Assembly: GCF_014655715.1 (NCBI RefSeq)
Contig: NZ_BNBM01000003.1
Location: 593,585-657,584 of the forward strand
DNA: 64,000 nt
Direction: 5' to 3'
Source: Streptomyces lanatus
GTDB lineage: Bacteria > Actinomycetota > Actinomycetes > Streptomycetales > Streptomycetaceae
The notes beneath the pieces are model-generated. The model saw only the letters and a program-made list of their open reading frames with translations. It ran no database searches and was not told the DNA's origin. The position numbers were made by a program, and so were the translations under genes. Of the stretch, positions 63,461 through 64,000 are shown in pieces (positions within the stretch are counted from its first letter, which is position 1; every line of letters begins with the position of its first letter).

Positions 63461-64000
63461 GCGCCGCTCTGGTCAACCCCGCCGTACTGAGGAGCGAGGT
63501 CCGGCTCTTCCGTCGCGAGCCCGGCGCCCTGTTCTGGATGCTGGGGTTCCCGACCCTGCTGCTGGCGATCCTCGGCTCGATCCCCGCCTTCCGGGAGACC
63601 GACCCCGCCTTCGGCGGGCTGCGCCCGGTCGACGGCTACGTCCCGGTGGCCGTGCTGCTCGGCCTGATCGTCGGCGGGATCCAGGCGATGCCGCAGACCC
63701 TCACCGGCTACCGGGAGCGCGGCATCCTGCGCCGGATGTCCACCACCCCCGTCCGGCCGTCCGCCCTGCTGTCCGCACAGATGCTGCTGTTCGGCGGGGC
63801 CGCCCTGGTCTCCGCGCTGTTCGCCCTGGCGGTCGGCCGGCTCGCCTTCGACGTACGGCTGCCGCGCCAGGGCTTCGGCTACGCCCTCGCCCTGCTCCTG
63901 GCCGTACTGGTCGCCCTCGCGCTGGGCGCCGTGATCTCCGCGCTGTCCCGGACCACGAAGATCGCCGGTGCCATCGGGTCGGCCGTGTTCTTCCCGGCCA
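63457..64000 (+). CDS. ABC-2 type permease, truncated by the window end
   Basis: The first 181 residues are visible. SEVRLFRREPGALFWMLGFPTLLLAILG is the usual start of ABC-2 exporters, followed by VPVAVLLGLIVGGIQAMPQTLTGYRERGILRRMSTTPV, with the conserved short cytoplasmic coupling segment, and then further helices. AAGGAGG lies 7 bases before the ATG, which overlaps the ATPase stop. With the ATPase it forms an exporter for an unidentified compound. About 60-70 residues probably lie beyond the window. Confidence 0.88.

Overview
This window is a chromosomal segment of a high-GC actinomycete, almost certainly a Streptomyces. Codon wobble positions are overwhelmingly G or C, GTG starts and GTGA/ATGA overlaps are frequent, and promoters show the TTGACN / TANNNT pattern. 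Two gene blocks are characteristic of the genus: pyk2-ackA-pta-pfkA, and the GlgE alpha-glucan cluster (glgB-mak-treS-glgE facing glgP). From memory both match the S. coelicolor SCO5423-SCO5426 and SCO5440-SCO5444 neighbourhoods. No tRNA, rRNA, CRISPR array, insertion sequence or integrase was seen.

Layout. 0-6.2 kb: an exported FG-GAP repeat protein, then a very large secreted polymorphic toxin (coiled-coil stalk, pretoxin HINT domain, C-terminal toxin tip) whose stop codon overlaps the start of its probable immunity gene. 6.2-12.3 kb: pyruvate kinase, acetate kinase, phosphotransacetylase and, facing them, 6-phosphofructokinase. 12.3-16.9 kb: an HTH regulator, a PPOX-fold protein and a sugar ABC importer operon with a promoter/operator I can delimit. 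17-23.2 kb: a compact conflict-type locus with a nucleosidase-like (PNP/MTAN) gene, an NB-ARC-TPR gene apparently frameshifted away from it, a divergent four-helix membrane protein, and a second complete NB-ARC-TPR protein sharing the same linker. 23-27.2 kb: a CitAB/DcuSR-type two-component system divergent from a C4-dicarboxylate transporter. 27.2-31.6 kb: a MarR regulator with a mycothiol-dependent-enzyme-like protein, a MerR regulator coupled to a thioredoxin, and a HelD-type RNA polymerase-associated ATPase. 31.6-44.1 kb: the GlgE pathway cluster with a secreted subtilisin inserted. 44-48.8 kb: a membrane-anchored orphan, a STAND-ATPase/glycosyltransferase fusion and a DUF1990 protein. 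48.8-52.8 kb: two tandem secreted thermolysin-family proteases. 53-64 kb: NAD synthetase, two heterodimeric ABC exporters, and the start of an ATPase/permease exporter operon that runs off the window.

How genes work together. TreS makes maltose from trehalose, Mak phosphorylates it, GlgE polymerises maltose-1-phosphate, GlgB branches the product and GlgP mobilises it; three of these genes are linked by 4-base overlaps or short gaps. Pyk, AckA, Pta and PfkA cover the two irreversible glycolytic steps and acetate overflow. The two ABC exporter pairs each combine one subunit with intact Walker motifs and one with an intact LSGGQ signature, so each is probably an asymmetric heterodimer.

The most unusual content is the set of signal-transducing ATPase genes: the split PNP/NB-ARC/TPR gene (bases 16965-20055), its neighbour at 20704-23175, and the STAND-glycosyltransferase fusion at 44804-48238. 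They look like NLR-type immune or self/non-self switches; this function is inference from architecture.
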